This document shows, in pieces, positions 26,513-34,478 of a DNA stretch of 54,707 bases. The stretch's first letter is position 1; each line of letters opens with the position of its first letter. The notes under the pieces were generated by a model, which was not told the origin of the DNA, searched no databases, and saw only the letters and a list, made by a program, of their open reading frames with translations. Source of the DNA: Myxococcales bacterium FL481 (GTDB taxonomy: Bacteria; Myxococcota_A; Polyangia; Nannocystales; Nannocystaceae); NCBI GenBank assembly GCA_006508105.1, contig QKPP01000044.1, positions 33,270 to 87,976 on the forward strand. Reading direction: 5' to 3'. The position numbers and the translations under genes were made by a program.

Positions 26513-28549
26513 TTAGTGGGGCGATTGAAAGTGCACCACGACGGGGCCCGTGACCTCGGCGGCACCGGGCGCGGTGTTTTGCCCGACCGCCAACCCCGAG
26601 CCGACCGCTCGCCACGCGATGCCTGCCTGCGCCGCGGCGTCGAACGCCTGCGTCATCGTCATGCCGGTGAAATCGGGCACCCCTCCCGCGAGAGACACCC
26701 GCCGCGTCCCCGGCAGTTCTGGCTCGATATCGAGCTCCGGAATGAATCCCGTCGAGATTCGGCTCGCCGCGGCCGCCAAGGGCTCGTCGACCAGTTCCGG
26801 TCGGGTACCGTCGATTCGCGGCACGCCGAGATAGGTGAGCGCCCGCTCCCCGAACCGACGAAACGTGGGGGCGGCGACTTGATTGCCGTAGTGACCACCC
26901 TCGGGGTTGTCCACGCTCACCAAGATCACCAAACGAGGGTCCTGAGCCGGCACGGCGCCGACGAAGCTCGCGTAGTACTGGTCTTCGTAGTACCCCCCTT
27001 GGGGGTTGGCTTTCTGCGCGGTCGAGGTCTTCCCGGCCACGCGGTAGCCATCGATCCGGGCGTTCTTCCCCGTGCCCTTCTTACTGTGGACGACCGCGGT
27101 GAGCATCTCCATCACGGTCTTGGCGGTGTCTGCTCGCACCACCCGTTCGTGCGCGGGCTGGTGCTCCCACACCACCTCCCCATCGTTCGCGATCACCCGC
27201 GACACTACAGTGGGGCTGGTGTAGACGCCCTTGTTTGCGACCGCCGCGAACGCGCTGGCTACCTGTAACGGGCTTGCGCTCATCCCCTGACCGAACGAGA
27301 TGTTCGCCCCTTGGATGTCGGACCACTTCTTCCAGTCGGCCAACAAACCGCGGGTAGCGCCCGGGAGCTGGATCGCCGGCCGTTCACCGAAGTGAAACCG
27401 ACGGACCCAGCGATGCAATGCCTGTTTGTCGAGCGTTTCGTAGATCTTGGTGGTGCAGATGTTCGACGAGACGGCCAAAATCTCGGTCACCGTGAGCCAC
27501 TCGCTGCGCTTGGTATCCCGGATGACGTGGCGAGGGGTGTACTGCCAACGTCCGTCTTCGCAGTAAAACGTCTGGTTCTTGCGGATCGTGCCTTGCTCCA
27601 GCGCGGCCGCCACCGTGATCGCCTTCATCGTCGAACCGGGCTCGTACGCCGCCTGTGCCGCAAGATTCACGGTCATCGCCGCGGACTCGATGCGATGATT
27701 CGGGTCGAAACTCGGCCGATTCGCCATGGCCAAGACCTCCCCGCGCGAGGGATCGAGCACCACCAAGCTCGCCCCCACCGGGTTCCAGCGTTCGACCAGG
27801 GTGTTCACTTCTTCCTCGGCCATCGCCTGCAGCGCGCTGTCGAGCGTCAACACCACCGTCTGCCCCCGAGACAAACCCGGATCGGGATGACCATCCACCA
27901 ATAGCCGCCGGCTGCGGCCGCGGTGACTCGCGTAGTAGGCCGGGCTTGTCGTCTCCCGACCCTGCAGCCACGCGTCCGCGCCCAGCTCGATCCCCAAGTT
28001 CCCTTGGCCTTGGCTGTTGACGCGCCCGAGCACGTGCGCCGCGAGGTTTTGCCGCGGATAGACCCGGTCCGGCACCTGTTGGATGCTGACTCCCGGGAGA
28101 CGCTCGCCGGCCAACTGACCTGCGACCGCGTCGTCTATGGGGGTTCGCAGCATGCGGTACGCCTTGTCCCGATCGAGCTCATCGCGCAAGTAGTCGAGCT
28201 CCCCGGGGAAGACTTCGCCGAGACGGGCGAGCACGCGATCCGACTGGCCTCGCGCACGGATCACCCGAGGGTTGATCACCACCCGGTGAACCCGATCGTT
28301 GACGGCGAGCGCGAGGTAATTGCGATCGACGATCTCGCCGCGGCTCGCCGCCAGCCGGTAGCTTCGTAGCTGTTGGCGATTGCCTTGGGCCGCGTAGGCC
28401 TCGTGGCCATCGATCGCCACCGCCCAGGCGCGATAGAGCAAACCCAGCGCGGCAAGCAGGAGCACCACGCCCACGAATACAGCGCGAGAACGCACCGCGC
28501 GCGGATGCGTGGCCATCGGCGGCAACATGGGCGCTCGCACCCGGTTCAT
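26513..28549 (-). CDS. ftsI: Septal peptidoglycan transpeptidase FtsI (PBP3) with C-terminal PASTA domain
   Basis: FtsI crosslinks septal peptidoglycan in the periplasm as part of the divisome. The 678-residue product has one N-terminal membrane anchor (about 22-44), a PBP dimerisation region containing RGEIVDRN (about 75-82), and the transpeptidase motifs PGSTMK (catalytic Ser, about 305), SSN (about 358) and AGKTST (about 506). A C-terminal PASTA repeat (about 605-678, VPDFTGMTMTQAFDAAAQAG) is a domain typical of Gram-positive PBP2x, SpoVD and PknB kinases and is found in several Deltaproteobacterial FtsI. Its start overlaps the ftsL stop by 4 bp. The next gene on the strand is the kinase, not murE. 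Confidence 0.95.
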   Translation of the reverse strand: MNRVRAPMLPPMATHPRAVRSRAVFVGVVLLLAALGLLYRAWAVAIDGHEAYAAQGNRQQLRSYRLAASRGEIVDRNYLALAVNDRVHRVVINPRVIRARGQSDRVLARLGEVFPGELDYLRDELDRDKAYRMLRTPIDDAVAGQLAGERLPGVSIQQVPDRVYPRQNLAAHVLGRVNSQGQGNLGIELGADAWLQGRETTSPAYYASHRGRSRRLLVDGHPDPGLSRGQTVVLTLDSALQAMAEEEVNTLVERWNPVGASLVVLDPSRGEVLAMANRPSFDPNHRIESAAMTVNLAAQAAYEPGSTMKAITVAAALEQGTIRKNQTFYCEDGRWQYTPRHVIRDTKRSEWLTVTEILAVSSNICTTKIYETLDKQALHRWVRRFHFGERPAIQLPGATRGLLADWKKWSDIQGANISFGQGMSASPLQVASAFAAVANKGVYTSPTVVSRVIANDGEVVWEHQPAHERVVRADTAKTVMEMLTAVVHSKKGTGKNARIDGYRVAGKTSTAQKANPQGGYYEDQYYASFVGAVPAQDPRLVILVSVDNPEGGHYGNQVAAPTFRRFGERALTYLGVPRIDGTRPELVDEPLAAAASRISTGFIPELDIEPELPGTRRVSLAGGVPDFTGMTMTQAFDAAAQAGIAWRAVGSGLAVGQNTAPGAAEVTGPVVVHFQSPH

Positions 28550-28974
28550 GACCCCCTGGCCTGGCTCAACGTGGGCTGAACGCGACGGATTCGCTCCGGG
28601 GCCGCGGGAATCATGTCAAAGCGCCGCATCGCTTCGTCGCGGATCCGATCGGGATGCCGAAGGAACGCGCGCTCGGTCTCCAATCGCCGCTTGCGATCGA
28701 GCAAGAGCGCGCGCTGTTCCGTGAGTTCTGTGATCTGCTGGCCGAGCTCGAGAACCCGCACCCGGGTCCGAACCTTCGTGATCCCGACCCAGGTGAGCAC
28801 CAGCAACGAGACGGTCATCAAAAACGGCAATCCCCGACCCCGCCGCACCCGCTCCGGCACGGCGTCGGCGTCCCGCGCCCCGCGATCGGAGGCCCGCCGC
28901 CAGCCGTGCGCCCAAGAGCGCACCGACTGCGCTCGTCTCGGCCGTTGCGGGACCGGTGCCTCGCCCGACGTCAC
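28546..28974 (-). CDS. ftsL: Cell division protein FtsL
   Basis: FtsL is a small bitopic divisome protein that links FtsI/FtsW with FtsB/FtsQ. The 142-residue product has a basic cytoplasmic N-terminus of about 50 residues, one membrane segment (about 51-66, LPFLMTVSLLVLTWVGI) and a leucine-zipper-like periplasmic coiled coil (VRVLELGQQITELTEQRALLLD). The sequence is poorly conserved in the family, so the call rests on this topology and on its place: 4-bp overlaps with both rsmH upstream and ftsI downstream, the standard dcw order. Confidence 0.88.
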   Translation of the reverse strand: MTSGEAPVPQRPRRAQSVRSWAHGWRRASDRGARDADAVPERVRRGRGLPFLMTVSLLVLTWVGITKVRTRVRVLELGQQITELTEQRALLLDRKRRLETERAFLRHPDRIRDEAMRRFDMIPAAPERIRRVQPTLSQARGS

Positions 28975-30017
28975 GGGGCTCGTCGCTCCAGTACTCGTAG
29001 ACGGGCCGAGCGGGCGCGAGGGTTCGCCGCCGTTTCCGCGGGCGTGGCGACCCGGCCATTGGCCCAGCCTTTCGGGATCGCGAAGCGCAGCGGCATGAGT
29101 TCGGCTTCCGGTACCGGCATGCGCAGCGCCGCCTCGGGGCGCCGTGTGAGGGCCCGAAACCGATGCTTGACGCAGCGGTCCTCCAGCGAGTGAAACGTAA
29201 TGACGCCCAGCCGTCCCCCGACGACCAGCAAGTCCGGCGCCGAGTCAAGCAAGCGCTCGAGTTCGCCGAGCTCATCGTTGAGCCAGATCCGCAGGGCCTG
29301 AAAGGTGCGCGTCGCCGGATGGATGCGCCGACCCAGCCGTCTCCGCTGCGGCGCGCTCATGGCCGCTTCCACGACCGCCGCTAGCTCCGCCGTGCGACGC
29401 GGGCCCGCCTGAACGATCGCCGCGGCGATGCGAGACGCGTCCGGCTCTTCGCCGTAGCGCCGCAAGACCCCGGCCAGCGCCTTGACGTCGAGTTCGGCCA
29501 AGCGCTCGGAAAGCGGCGCCCCGCGACTGGGATCCATCCGCATGTCCAAGGGCGCGTCGCCGCGAAACGAAAAACCCCGCGGCATCTCATCGAGCTGGTG
29601 CGACGAGACCCCTAGATCGGCGATGATCGCGCTCACCTCGGATCGCTCCCGCTCGCCCCCGACGACCAGTTCATCGAGCCGGCTCGCCAACGTGGAAAAC
29701 GGGGCGTGAAACATGCGCAACGGGCAATTCAGGTCCCCCAGCCGCTTCGCGGCGTGGGCCAGCGCGTCGGCGTCGCGGTCAAAGGCCAAGACCTCCCGCA
29801 GGCACGCCCCGGCCTGAGCGAGGGCAGCGATGTGACCGCCGCCGCCGCAAGTCGCATCGACCAATGTCCCCTCGCTCGAGGGGCTCAAGGCCGGCACCAA
29901 GGCCTCACAGACCTCGTCAGCCAAGACAGAGGTGTGAAAATTCGCCACCGCCTTTCGTGGTTGCCAGCGGGAGTCGCGGCGGTCAAATTTCTGCTCGTTC
30001 CCTTGGGAGTTGACCAT
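28971..30017 (-). CDS. rsmH: 16S rRNA (cytosine-1402-N4) methyltransferase RsmH (MraW)
   Basis: RsmH methylates N4 of C1402 of 16S rRNA in the decoding centre. The 348-residue product has FHTSVLADEV near the start, the SAM motif VDATCGGGGH (about 53-62), the DLGVSSHQLD block (about 133-142), the family's FSFRGDAPLDMRMD and the C-terminal FHSLEDRCVK (about 274-283). It is the first gene of the minus-strand rsmH-ftsL-ftsI cluster. mraZ, usually just before it, is absent; a plus-strand Fic-like gene starts 60 bp away instead. Overlap with ftsL is 4 bp. Confidence 0.96.
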   Translation of the reverse strand: MVNSQGNEQKFDRRDSRWQPRKAVANFHTSVLADEVCEALVPALSPSSEGTLVDATCGGGGHIAALAQAGACLREVLAFDRDADALAHAAKRLGDLNCPLRMFHAPFSTLASRLDELVVGGERERSEVSAIIADLGVSSHQLDEMPRGFSFRGDAPLDMRMDPSRGAPLSERLAELDVKALAGVLRRYGEEPDASRIAAAIVQAGPRRTAELAAVVEAAMSAPQRRRLGRRIHPATRTFQALRIWLNDELGELERLLDSAPDLLVVGGRLGVITFHSLEDRCVKHRFRALTRRPEAALRMPVPEAELMPLRFAIPKGWANGRVATPAETAANPRARSARLRVLERRAP

Positions 30018-30077
30018 CCGGTTGCAAGCAAGCTACTAGCCCGTGCGCGGACGATCCCGAGATCGCCCTTGTCTCCG

Positions 30078-30842
30078 ATGCAACCTCGCTCGAGGAACTA
30101 TCGCCAACTGCACGACTCGGCCGAGTTGCTGTGGGAAAAACTGGGCCTGCTGAGCCCGGTTCAGCGCAACGAGTTCGACGACCGGTTCATTATGTCGTGG
30201 ATCTACCACGACTTTGCGCTCGAGGGCACCGTGCTCTCCGTCGCGGAGATCAAAGCCGCGATGGACCCCGAGATCATCAGCGCGCCGAGCCTCATCCCGG
30301 CCTACGCTCACATCCAAGCGATGCAAGAGGCGATTCGCTTCGTCTACAGCTCGCGCGGGAAAAAGATCAAGCTCAACTTAGACTGGCTCAAGAAGCTGCA
30401 TCTGTTGATCTTGCCCGACGCGATCAAAGACCAAACTCAGTATCGCAAGGACAACCCGATCCACCGGATGTACTTCCACGACCTCGCGCCGGCGGACAAA
30501 ATCAGCTACCGCATGCGCAAGCTGACGGACTGGTTTCGCACCGAGGAATGCCGTCGAGCCCATCCGATTGAGCTGGCGTGCGAAGTCCATCGCGAGGTCA
30601 TCCGAGTGTTCCCGTGGGCCGACCTCAGCGGCCGCGTGGCTCGGCTGGCGATGAACCACATCTTGTTGTCGGAAAACTACTGGCCCTCCATCGTGCATCA
30701 CGTGGATCGCCAGCGCTACTACGAGGTGTTGCGCCTCGATCAAGACGAGCTCGTCGATCTCTCCGTGGAGAGCATGGAACAAGGCATGCTCTCTTCGAAC
30801 CGGCTGTATCAGGGCATCGTCGACGCGTCCCGGCGCGGCTGA
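30078..30842 (+). CDS. Fic-fold protein with degenerate active site
   Basis: Fic proteins usually transfer AMP to target proteins through a HxFx(D/E)GNGR motif. The 254-residue product has the recognisable fold order: an inhibitory-helix-like DFALEGTVLSVAEIKAAM (about 45-62), then HREVIRVFPWADLSGRVARLAMNHILL (about 172-198, split here as HREVIRV and FPWADLSGR). The catalytic His is Phe178, the Phe is Trp, and the GNG anion loop is LSG, with only Pro, Asp, Gly and Arg kept. The inhibitory motif's Ser/Thr is Asp45. AMP transfer is therefore unlikely; a binding or regulatory role, or another chemistry, is inferred. The chosen ATG is the first after the rsmH gene boundary. Coding bias looks normal and the frame is intact. 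Confidence 0.72.
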   Translation: MQPRSRNYRQLHDSAELLWEKLGLLSPVQRNEFDDRFIMSWIYHDFALEGTVLSVAEIKAAMDPEIISAPSLIPAYAHIQAMQEAIRFVYSSRGKKIKLNLDWLKKLHLLILPDAIKDQTQYRKDNPIHRMYFHDLAPADKISYRMRKLTDWFRTEECRRAHPIELACEVHREVIRVFPWADLSGRVARLAMNHILLSENYWPSIVHHVDRQRYYEVLRLDQDELVDLSVESMEQGMLSSNRLYQGIVDASRRG

Positions 30843-30945
30843 CCGAGCCTCCTGTGTTTCGACGTCTTCTCGGGCGCCCGAGCCCGAGCCGGATTGTGGC
30901 GTGCGTTCACGCCGTGCGCGGCTTGGCGGCTCGATGTCACCATGA

Positions 30946-31068
30946 GGGTTTGTTCGTCGCCGCTGCACGACGCGACAACAACCTGCGGGTTTGTTCGTCG
31001 CCGCTGCACGACGCGACAACAACATGCGGTTGTGTTCGTCGCCGTTGCACCACGAGAGAACAACAAGC
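30946..31068. repeat. 41-bp tandem palindromic repeat, three copies
   Basis: Units run 30946-30986, 30987-31027 and 31028-31068. The first two differ by one base (CCTGC against CATGC); the third is diverged. Each unit holds an imperfect inverted repeat, TTGTTCGTCG and CGACGCGACAACAA around CCGCTGCA, that could form a hairpin. The unit is not a multiple of three and no supported gene reads through it. There are no distinct spacers, so it is not a CRISPR. Confidence 0.85.
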
Positions 31069-31208
31069 ACAAAGTCGCCGCCGCCCCCGGATCCGGCGCA
31101 ACGGCGGGCGGCCGCCGAACGACCGAGAGCCCCGCTCACGACTCCCATTGAAGCCCTCGCTTAGCGGGTGGCGACCGACCGGGAACCGACGACTCGCGGG
31201 GACGAATC

Positions 31209-31236
31209 GGGGGACGAAGTGGCAACTTCGTCCCCC
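31209..31236. other. Perfect 12-bp hairpin GGGGGACGAAGT-GGCA-ACTTCGTCCCCC
   Basis: The inverted repeat is perfect with a 4-nt loop, the strongest simple hairpin noticed in the window outside the atpE terminator. No T-tract follows on either strand. It may be the end or core of a small RNA, or the downstream structure for the micro-ORF transcript coming from the minus strand. Confidence 0.7.
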
Positions 31237-31269
31237 AAGGGTCACTCCGGGCGGATCCGGTTCGCGTTG

Positions 31270-31287
31270 CGGGGCCAGAGGGCCCCG
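31270..31287. other. GC-rich hairpin CGGGGCC-AGAG-GGCCCCG
   Basis: A 7-bp stem with a 4-nt loop, followed on the plus strand after a few bases by GGGGTTTTG. It lies 33 nt from the 12-bp hairpin. Possible terminator-like or structural element. Confidence 0.4.
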
Positions 31288-31438
31288 TCAGGGGTTTTGT
31301 CTCCGACGTCGACGGCAGCATCGCCGCTCCGTCGGGAGGAACCTGGAGAACTAGCGTTCCCAGTCAGTGGGTCCGCTCGCGCCCGCCGCCGAGCGGGCGT
31401 TTGCGGCAGATGAATCGTTGGCAAACTTGGCGTGCGAC

Positions 31439-31452
31439 GGGGCAGCCGCCCC
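31439..31452 (-). terminator. Small hairpin after the micro-ORF
   Basis: GGGGC-AGCC-GCCCC (plus-strand reading) lies 9 nt beyond the stop codon of the 27-codon ORF. There is no T-tract, so termination here is only a suggestion. Confidence 0.25.
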
Positions 31453-31461
31453 CTTCGCCGG

Positions 31462-31545
31462 CTAGGAGGTGCCTCCTCCTTTGTGCGGCGGCAGCCGCGG
31501 AAAGGGGGTCAACTCGTGCAGAAGCTGGTCACTCGTGTTGATCAT
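31462..31545 (-). CDS. 27-residue micro-ORF with very strong translation signals
   Basis: The encoded peptide starts MINTSDQLLHELTPFPRLPP and ends HKGGGTS. AAGGAGGTG (31548-31556), a nine-base complement to the 16S 3' end, lies just before the ATG, the best Shine-Dalgarno seen in the window. A sigma70-like promoter is placed in front. The 3' end of the ORF overlaps a palindrome AGGAGG-TG-CCTCCT (31464-31477). The peptide has an amphipathic N-terminal half and a Pro- and Gly-rich end with no Cys. It could be a leader peptide, a small signalling or regulatory protein, or a modified-peptide precursor, but no modifying enzyme is adjacent. I recognise no family. Confidence 0.5.
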   Translation of the reverse strand: MINTSDQLLHELTPFPRLPPHKGGGTS

Positions 31546-31585
31546 TGCACCTCCTTGATTGCCGGTGGCCTAAAGTGACGGACTG

Positions 31586-31613
31586 ATCTTACCAGCTGAC
31601 GATCTGCGAGCAA
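31586..31613 (-). promoter_or_regulatory. Sigma70-like promoter of the micro-ORF
   Basis: On the minus strand TTGCTC (31608-31613) and TAAGAT (31586-31591) are separated by 16 nt. The predicted transcript would begin near 31579, giving a leader of about 34 nt before the ATG at 31545 with the strong Shine-Dalgarno inside it. Confidence 0.4.
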
Positions 31614-32330
31614 CTCCGTGGCACACAACACACCGGTGTTTCGAGCGCCGCGCCGACATTGGGCCGTCAGAACTGAGTTCGATCGTGCGTGTCACCGGGA
31701 TGTGCCCCGAGCGGCGACGTCCCTTCGCGAGTTCGCCTTCAGCCACGCGCCGCCGCCGTTCCGAGGCCGCCACGGAGATCGCTTCTGCCCCTCATCGCAT
31801 GCCACGGGTTGTGGCGTCAGCGGAGCCGACACCCGAGCCCCGTTCTCCTCATCCGTCTCGTACCTAGGCCCTGACTACGGGGTACGCGGCCAGGCCGGGA
31901 GAACTTGCGCTGCGTGTGGCTGCGATCGCCGATGGCGGCACGCGGCACGTGTGCAAGTGGCTAAGGGTCGGGGGAATCATTCGAGCCGCCCCGCTTGCCG
32001 TTCATCTCAGATCCCTCGTGACACCGACGACCTCGAGCAACCCGGGACGCGAGCGTCAGCGCGTAGGGGTTTCCCGCCTCGGGGCCAGGGTGGGGCTCCG
32101 CGCCTGCTCGCCGCGAACACGAGAGTGTCGCCAACCGCCGGTATCGGCTGAGAGGAACCCACAACGAAGGCGCGCGCGACTCGCCGACCCGAACCGAGCG
32201 GTGGTCACCCGTAGGCCCCACGCCGGGACGCCCGGCTCCACCGAAGCTGACCCGGCCGCGACACAAGCCAGACGCCCCGCCGGTCTCCGATCTGCGACTC
32301 GAGGGACGCCCGGATCCGGTTGAAGGCGCT

Positions 32331-34403
32331 CTAGAACGCCAACACCAAGTCGAGCCGAGCGCCCGAGAAATCGGGCAGCACCCGACACGACCCGTTGACA
32401 CAAAGCAAGCCACCCACCTGACGGCCCACGAAAACGCGAACGAACGACGAGGTCAAGAAGTTGAACCTGACCTCGCCCCCGGGCCACATGTGCGGCTTCT
32501 TGTTGGCCGCGGCCTCGTCATCGCCGTCTTGGGGGTGCAGCTTGATGTAGTCGTCTCCGGCGGGGTCCTCGGTTGAGAACCCGCCGATAAACGCCGCGGT
32601 GACGAACGGCGCCAGCCCGTAGCCGAGAATCACGTTCCCGCGGTGGAACCGTTTGACGCGATCGCCTTTCCAAACCCGCTCGCGGCGCCAATCGACGGCG
32701 AAGTTGACGGAGTGGTTGAACCCGAACCAGTGCCCAAGGGCTTGATTGAGGTAAAGCTGAACCTGCGGGAGCTTGCGTTCGAACCGTTCGCGGTTCTCGT
32801 GTGGCTCGTAGTAGCCTTCCCAACGCCACCCACCGTTGGCCTTGGCCGAGGTCTTGCCGTCGGCGGTGTCCCAATCGAACCCGGCGTAAGTATGGAGCAG
32901 GCGCAACGCGTCTTGCCCGTACCACATGTCGTGCTCGTTCGCGTACGCATACGCGTAACCCAGCGTGTTCCAGTAGAAGGTCAGGCCCTTTTTGGGGAAC
33001 GTATGTGCGACCCGGACTAACGGCCCCGCCGAGTTCGCGGCCGCGGGGATCTGCTGGTCTTGACGTTCAAGCGTCGTGGCCTCGGTGTACAACACCGTCA
33101 GCGGATTCATGTCGCGAGCCAACACGTAATTGTCGTAGTACTTGCCCTCGATCAGCAAGTTGGTGTTGCCAAATGAGAAGTTGTTGGAAATGTAGGATCC
33201 GAACCCGGTCTCGACCAACGACGGGTGATGCTCTTTATGATGATAGTTGCGCATGATTGCGGTGGTCCCCCAAAAGAAGTCCCACCGCTTGAACAGGCGC
33301 GCTCGGGTAATGTCGCCACCCACGAAGTGCAATGCTTCGTGTTGATCGGAGATCTCATTGAGGTCCCCGAACCAGATGTTGCCGTAGTGCGCCCCGAGCC
33401 GCACCTTGCCCGGGAGCTTGGCTTCGGCCCGCGCCCCGCCGATGAAGTCAGAACACCCCGTCCACAGCCTCGCACCGTATTTGTTGCTGGCGGGAATATC
33501 AATATCTTCGCACAGGCCGTGCTTGTAGCCCGGATCTTGGAACAGCCGTCGGGTGGCGAAGTCGCTTTGCTGTCGATTCGCTACCCCCCAAAGCCCGCTG
33601 AGTTGAACGTTGCGAACGGGGCGAAGGTCGAGCTTGACGCCTTTGACCGTCGAATCGATGCCGATGTCATTTTTTTTGCGCACCGAAAGCGCCAGCCCAC
33701 GACCGAAGTTGACGTTGAAGTCACCCACGAACAGCTTGAACTTGCGATGCTCGAGCCGCATCGTGAAGCGTTCGATACGAGCGTCGTTCCCAAAGGTGCA
33801 AGTCTGTGCCTCATTGGGACTCACCTTGCCGTTCATATCCCCGTCGCACAACACATTGGTGCCTTGCGGCAAGTATTGTGTGTCAATCCGCGCGGACAAC
33901 GAGAACAGCTGAAATCCCTTGTTGCGCAACCGCGTATCAACGCCGAGATTGAGATAGTTGACGAGTGCGTAAAACCCGTCGTCGTTTTGCTGAGGATTGT
34001 AGTTGTTGGCGAAGTAGTCCGCCCACAACGTGTTGCTGACCCACGGCTGGGCCTTACCCATCGACGGCAACTGAGCCGAGTGCAGCTTGAAACTGCGTCG
34101 CTCGGGCTTTGCCTCGGCGTCGGCGGACGCCGACGACTCCGATTCGGCCGCCGGCCCTTCTTCTTTCTCCGCGTCCGCTGGCGCGCCCGCTTCGGCGGCC
34201 TCACTGCCCGCACGACCCGTCGCCTCGGCCTGCGAAACAAATTGCACCATGGCGGCGGGTCCACGACCCCAACCGCCTGAGCCTCCGGCACCCAACGGCA
34301 CGCCCGCTTCGGCCTGCGCGAACACGAACGTACCAGCCAAAGCGAACGGAGAGTATAGGCGCACCAACTTCGGCGCGCGTGATTCGTCGGAAGTCACGGA
34401 CAT
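32331..34403 (-). CDS. Outer-membrane beta-barrel protein with three paired-Cys loops
   Basis: The 690-residue product has a signal-like N-terminus (hydrophobic to about residue 33), an Ala/Glu/Ser-rich low-complexity stretch to about residue 100, then about 590 residues of alternating-hydrophobic, aromatic-rich strands ending in the classic barrel C-terminus LDLVLAF. Six cysteines fall in three pairs: LCDGDMNG..QTC, GLCEDID..TGC and LLCVNGSCRV. The first pair encloses an EF-hand-like Asp/Asn loop. This suggests disulfide-closed surface loops. It resembles barrel proteins of the DUF6029 type, which I cannot verify. The two thioredoxin-fold lipoproteins lie immediately upstream on the same strand (75 bp), implying they service its cysteines. 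Confidence 0.78.
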   Translation of the reverse strand: MSVTSDESRAPKLVRLYSPFALAGTFVFAQAEAGVPLGAGGSGGWGRGPAAMVQFVSQAEATGRAGSEAAEAGAPADAEKEEGPAAESESSASADAEAKPERRSFKLHSAQLPSMGKAQPWVSNTLWADYFANNYNPQQNDDGFYALVNYLNLGVDTRLRNKGFQLFSLSARIDTQYLPQGTNVLCDGDMNGKVSPNEAQTCTFGNDARIERFTMRLEHRKFKLFVGDFNVNFGRGLALSVRKKNDIGIDSTVKGVKLDLRPVRNVQLSGLWGVANRQQSDFATRRLFQDPGYKHGLCEDIDIPASNKYGARLWTGCSDFIGGARAEAKLPGKVRLGAHYGNIWFGDLNEISDQHEALHFVGGDITRARLFKRWDFFWGTTAIMRNYHHKEHHPSLVETGFGSYISNNFSFGNTNLLIEGKYYDNYVLARDMNPLTVLYTEATTLERQDQQIPAAANSAGPLVRVAHTFPKKGLTFYWNTLGYAYAYANEHDMWYGQDALRLLHTYAGFDWDTADGKTSAKANGGWRWEGYYEPHENRERFERKLPQVQLYLNQALGHWFGFNHSVNFAVDWRRERVWKGDRVKRFHRGNVILGYGLAPFVTAAFIGGFSTEDPAGDDYIKLHPQDGDDEAAANKKPHMWPGGEVRFNFLTSSFVRVFVGRQVGGLLCVNGSCRVLPDFSGARLDLVLAF

Positions 34404-34478
34404 CGAACTCGCTAGACCACCGCGACGAGCGCATTCGCAGCCCGCTACGGTGTCCGTTTTCGCGGACGCAGAAAAGAA

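Larger units (their letters stand above)
30843..32330. other. Long intergenic region with repeats, hairpins and a micro-ORF
   Basis: Nearly 1.5 kb carries no long gene. It holds three 41-bp tandem repeats (30946-31068), a perfect 12-bp hairpin (31209-31236), a GC hairpin (31270-31287) and a 27-codon minus-strand ORF with strong signals (31462-31545). From 31614 to 32330 nothing could be supported; frames there are Arg/Pro-rich. Confidence 0.6.

Noticed and set aside
26067..26565. Small minus-strand frames after ftsI as a murE remnant
   Set aside because: No Mur ligase motif (GTNGKT) is present in any frame.
30946..31068. CRISPR array
   Set aside because: Repeat units are contiguous with no unique spacers and no cas genes nearby.
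30378..31148. 256-residue minus-strand frame through the 41-bp repeats
   Set aside because: It runs antisense through the Fic-like gene and its repeat part is Cys/Arg-rich without domain character.
31242..31424. 60-residue minus-strand frame after the micro-ORF
   Set aside because: TTG start, Arg/Pro-rich, no Shine-Dalgarno; spans the hairpins.
33225..34280. Plus-strand 351-residue frame opposite the barrel gene
   Set aside because: No signal or domain; the minus frame has barrel strands and terminal Phe.
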